From Allium sativum (taxonomy: Eukaryota; Streptophyta; Magnoliopsida; Asparagales; Amaryllidaceae): 64,000 nucleotides of DNA. Below, piece by piece: positions 63,203 to 64,000 of this stretch (position 1 is the stretch's first letter; each line of letters begins with the position of its first letter). The position numbers were made by a program, and so were the translations under genes. The notes below the pieces were generated by a model. The model was not told the origin of the DNA, searched no databases, and saw only the letters and a list, made by a program, of their open reading frames with translations. The DNA is taken from positions 405,706,192 through 405,770,191 of the forward strand of contig CM060921.1 of the NCBI GenBank assembly GCA_030737875.1, read 5' to 3'.

Positions 63203-64000
63203 TGTAACAACCCGCGAATTCTTGACCAATTTAAAATTTTAGTGGATTTTAAATAGTTAAAATAATTTATTTTAAATAATAACGACTAAAAATTTATTTT
63301 AGTTGAAGTTAGAACGAATAATTTTATTTTAATTATAAAAGGAGTTAGAAATAGCGCGGTAGATTGAAAATTTGAATTTGAACTTTAACTGACCATACAG
63401 GATGTCAAAATAAATTGGATTTTAGTGAAACCAAAAATATGTAAATCTATTTAAATATATCTTTCCAACGAATCCGAAAAATCGAAATTTCATAGCAGGA
63501 ATCAAAAGTTATGCCCAGTTTAATTTTCAGAATAGTCGCTGTAGAATTTATATATTTTAATATTAAAAATTGCCATTTTTCAAACGACCTCCGTTTTCGA
63601 CGAAACCACTTTGGTTGGAACCAGAATGTCAAATTATTGCTAGGTTTAAATTTTCATAATTTTTAGAATTAATATGTGAGCGTGGCAAAAGAAAATGTGT
63701 TTTGTTAGTTTCAGTCAAATCATATCGACCAAGAAATGGCCATTTTTCAAACGGTCTAAGAATTCAACAAAATTAGTCTTGTTAGAACCGTATCGTCAAA
63801 ACATAACTAGAAATAATTTTTCTGTAATTTTTAGAGTTAGTATGTGGCCCCGGTAAATTAAAATGTATGACCAAATTAAATAATTAAATGAATTATATTT
63901 TAAAATAAAGAAAAGTGGGCTTAGACGATCAAACGGGCTGACGGGACCTAGTCCATTGAGTTTGGAAGGGGTGTATTTGGCTAGGGACAACATAAGTTGG
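63203..64000 (+). repeat. Element I 3' LTR, first 0.8 kb
   Basis: TGTAACAACCCGCGAATTC matches the 5' LTR start at 11780, and the alignment continues with scattered differences and a short deletion near 63240 up to the window edge (matching about 12596). Antisense frames at 63447-63632 and 63796-63993 lie in LTR sequence. Confidence 0.88.

Larger units (their letters stand above)
11780..64000 (+). mobile_element. Element I: giant-LTR non-autonomous retrotransposon, runs off the right edge
   Basis: The 5' LTR begins TGTAACAACCCGCG at 11780. After removing two nested insertions it continues 11780-13479, 42730-46948 and 61425-62796, about 7.3 kb in all. It is followed by a primer site, a 406-bp internal region, a polypurine tract and a 3' LTR from 63203. 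The 3' LTR aligns with 11780-12600 to the window end. No protein is encoded, so mobilisation would need enzymes supplied in trans. The 5-bp upstream flank is CTAAG. The 3' flank is outside the window. Confidence 0.85.

Overview
The window looks like flowering-plant nuclear DNA. It is AT-rich, has no convincing host gene, and is packed with LTR retrotransposons that use the plant initiator-methionine tRNA primer site. Non-coding retrotransposon sequence covers about 53 of 64 kb (10921-64000); smaller mobile elements and unassigned AT-rich DNA fill the first 10.9 kb. The species cannot be named from the sequence.

Left part (1-10920): an LTR-like stretch with a TATA box and two unusual hairpins (1-1252); a possible solo LTR on the minus strand (1258-1973); a tRNA-derived SINE with 13-bp target duplications (3499-3643); two foldback, MITE-like elements (3719-3892 and 8782-8971); and a rearranged LTR element containing a 371-bp snap-back palindrome (5120-6658). 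The rest is anonymous AT-rich DNA.

Right part (10921-64000): a nest of giant-LTR elements resolved by matching 5-bp target-site duplications (TSDs). A minus-strand LTR (B, 10921 onward) is interrupted by element I (plus strand, 11780 to beyond the window). The roughly 7.3-kb 5' LTR of I was hit by element II (13480-42724, TSD TATTG) and by element V (46949-61419, minus strand, TSD TTGAT). The 3' LTR of II was hit by element III (23194-40155, minus strand, TSD AACTT). The left LTR of III was hit by solo LTR IV (26769-32969, minus strand, TSD CATAG).

The elements share one plan: LTRs of 4.4-7.3 kb, an internal region of only 0.4-1.9 kb, a primer-binding site matching TGGTATCAGAGC, a polypurine tract, and almost no protein-coding sequence. 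The only coding trace is a decayed protease/reverse-transcriptase relic in III, which places that element in the Ty3/gypsy order. They resemble LARD-type non-autonomous elements but have an extreme LTR-to-internal ratio. They would need an autonomous partner, absent here, to supply proteins. The two 6.7-kb LTRs of V look identical outside homopolymer runs, so V moved very recently.

The most interesting content is a set of short RNA-like hairpins recurring at matching positions in elements whose other sequence differs. Several stems change on both sides while staying paired: a leader hairpin just after the primer site, a hairpin just before the polypurine tract, a hairpin with loop AGACCCA inside the LTR, and a three-hairpin module near the LTR end. 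These are candidate cis-acting signals (packaging, dimerisation, reverse transcription or splicing). All comparisons were made by eye, so identities and counts are approximate.
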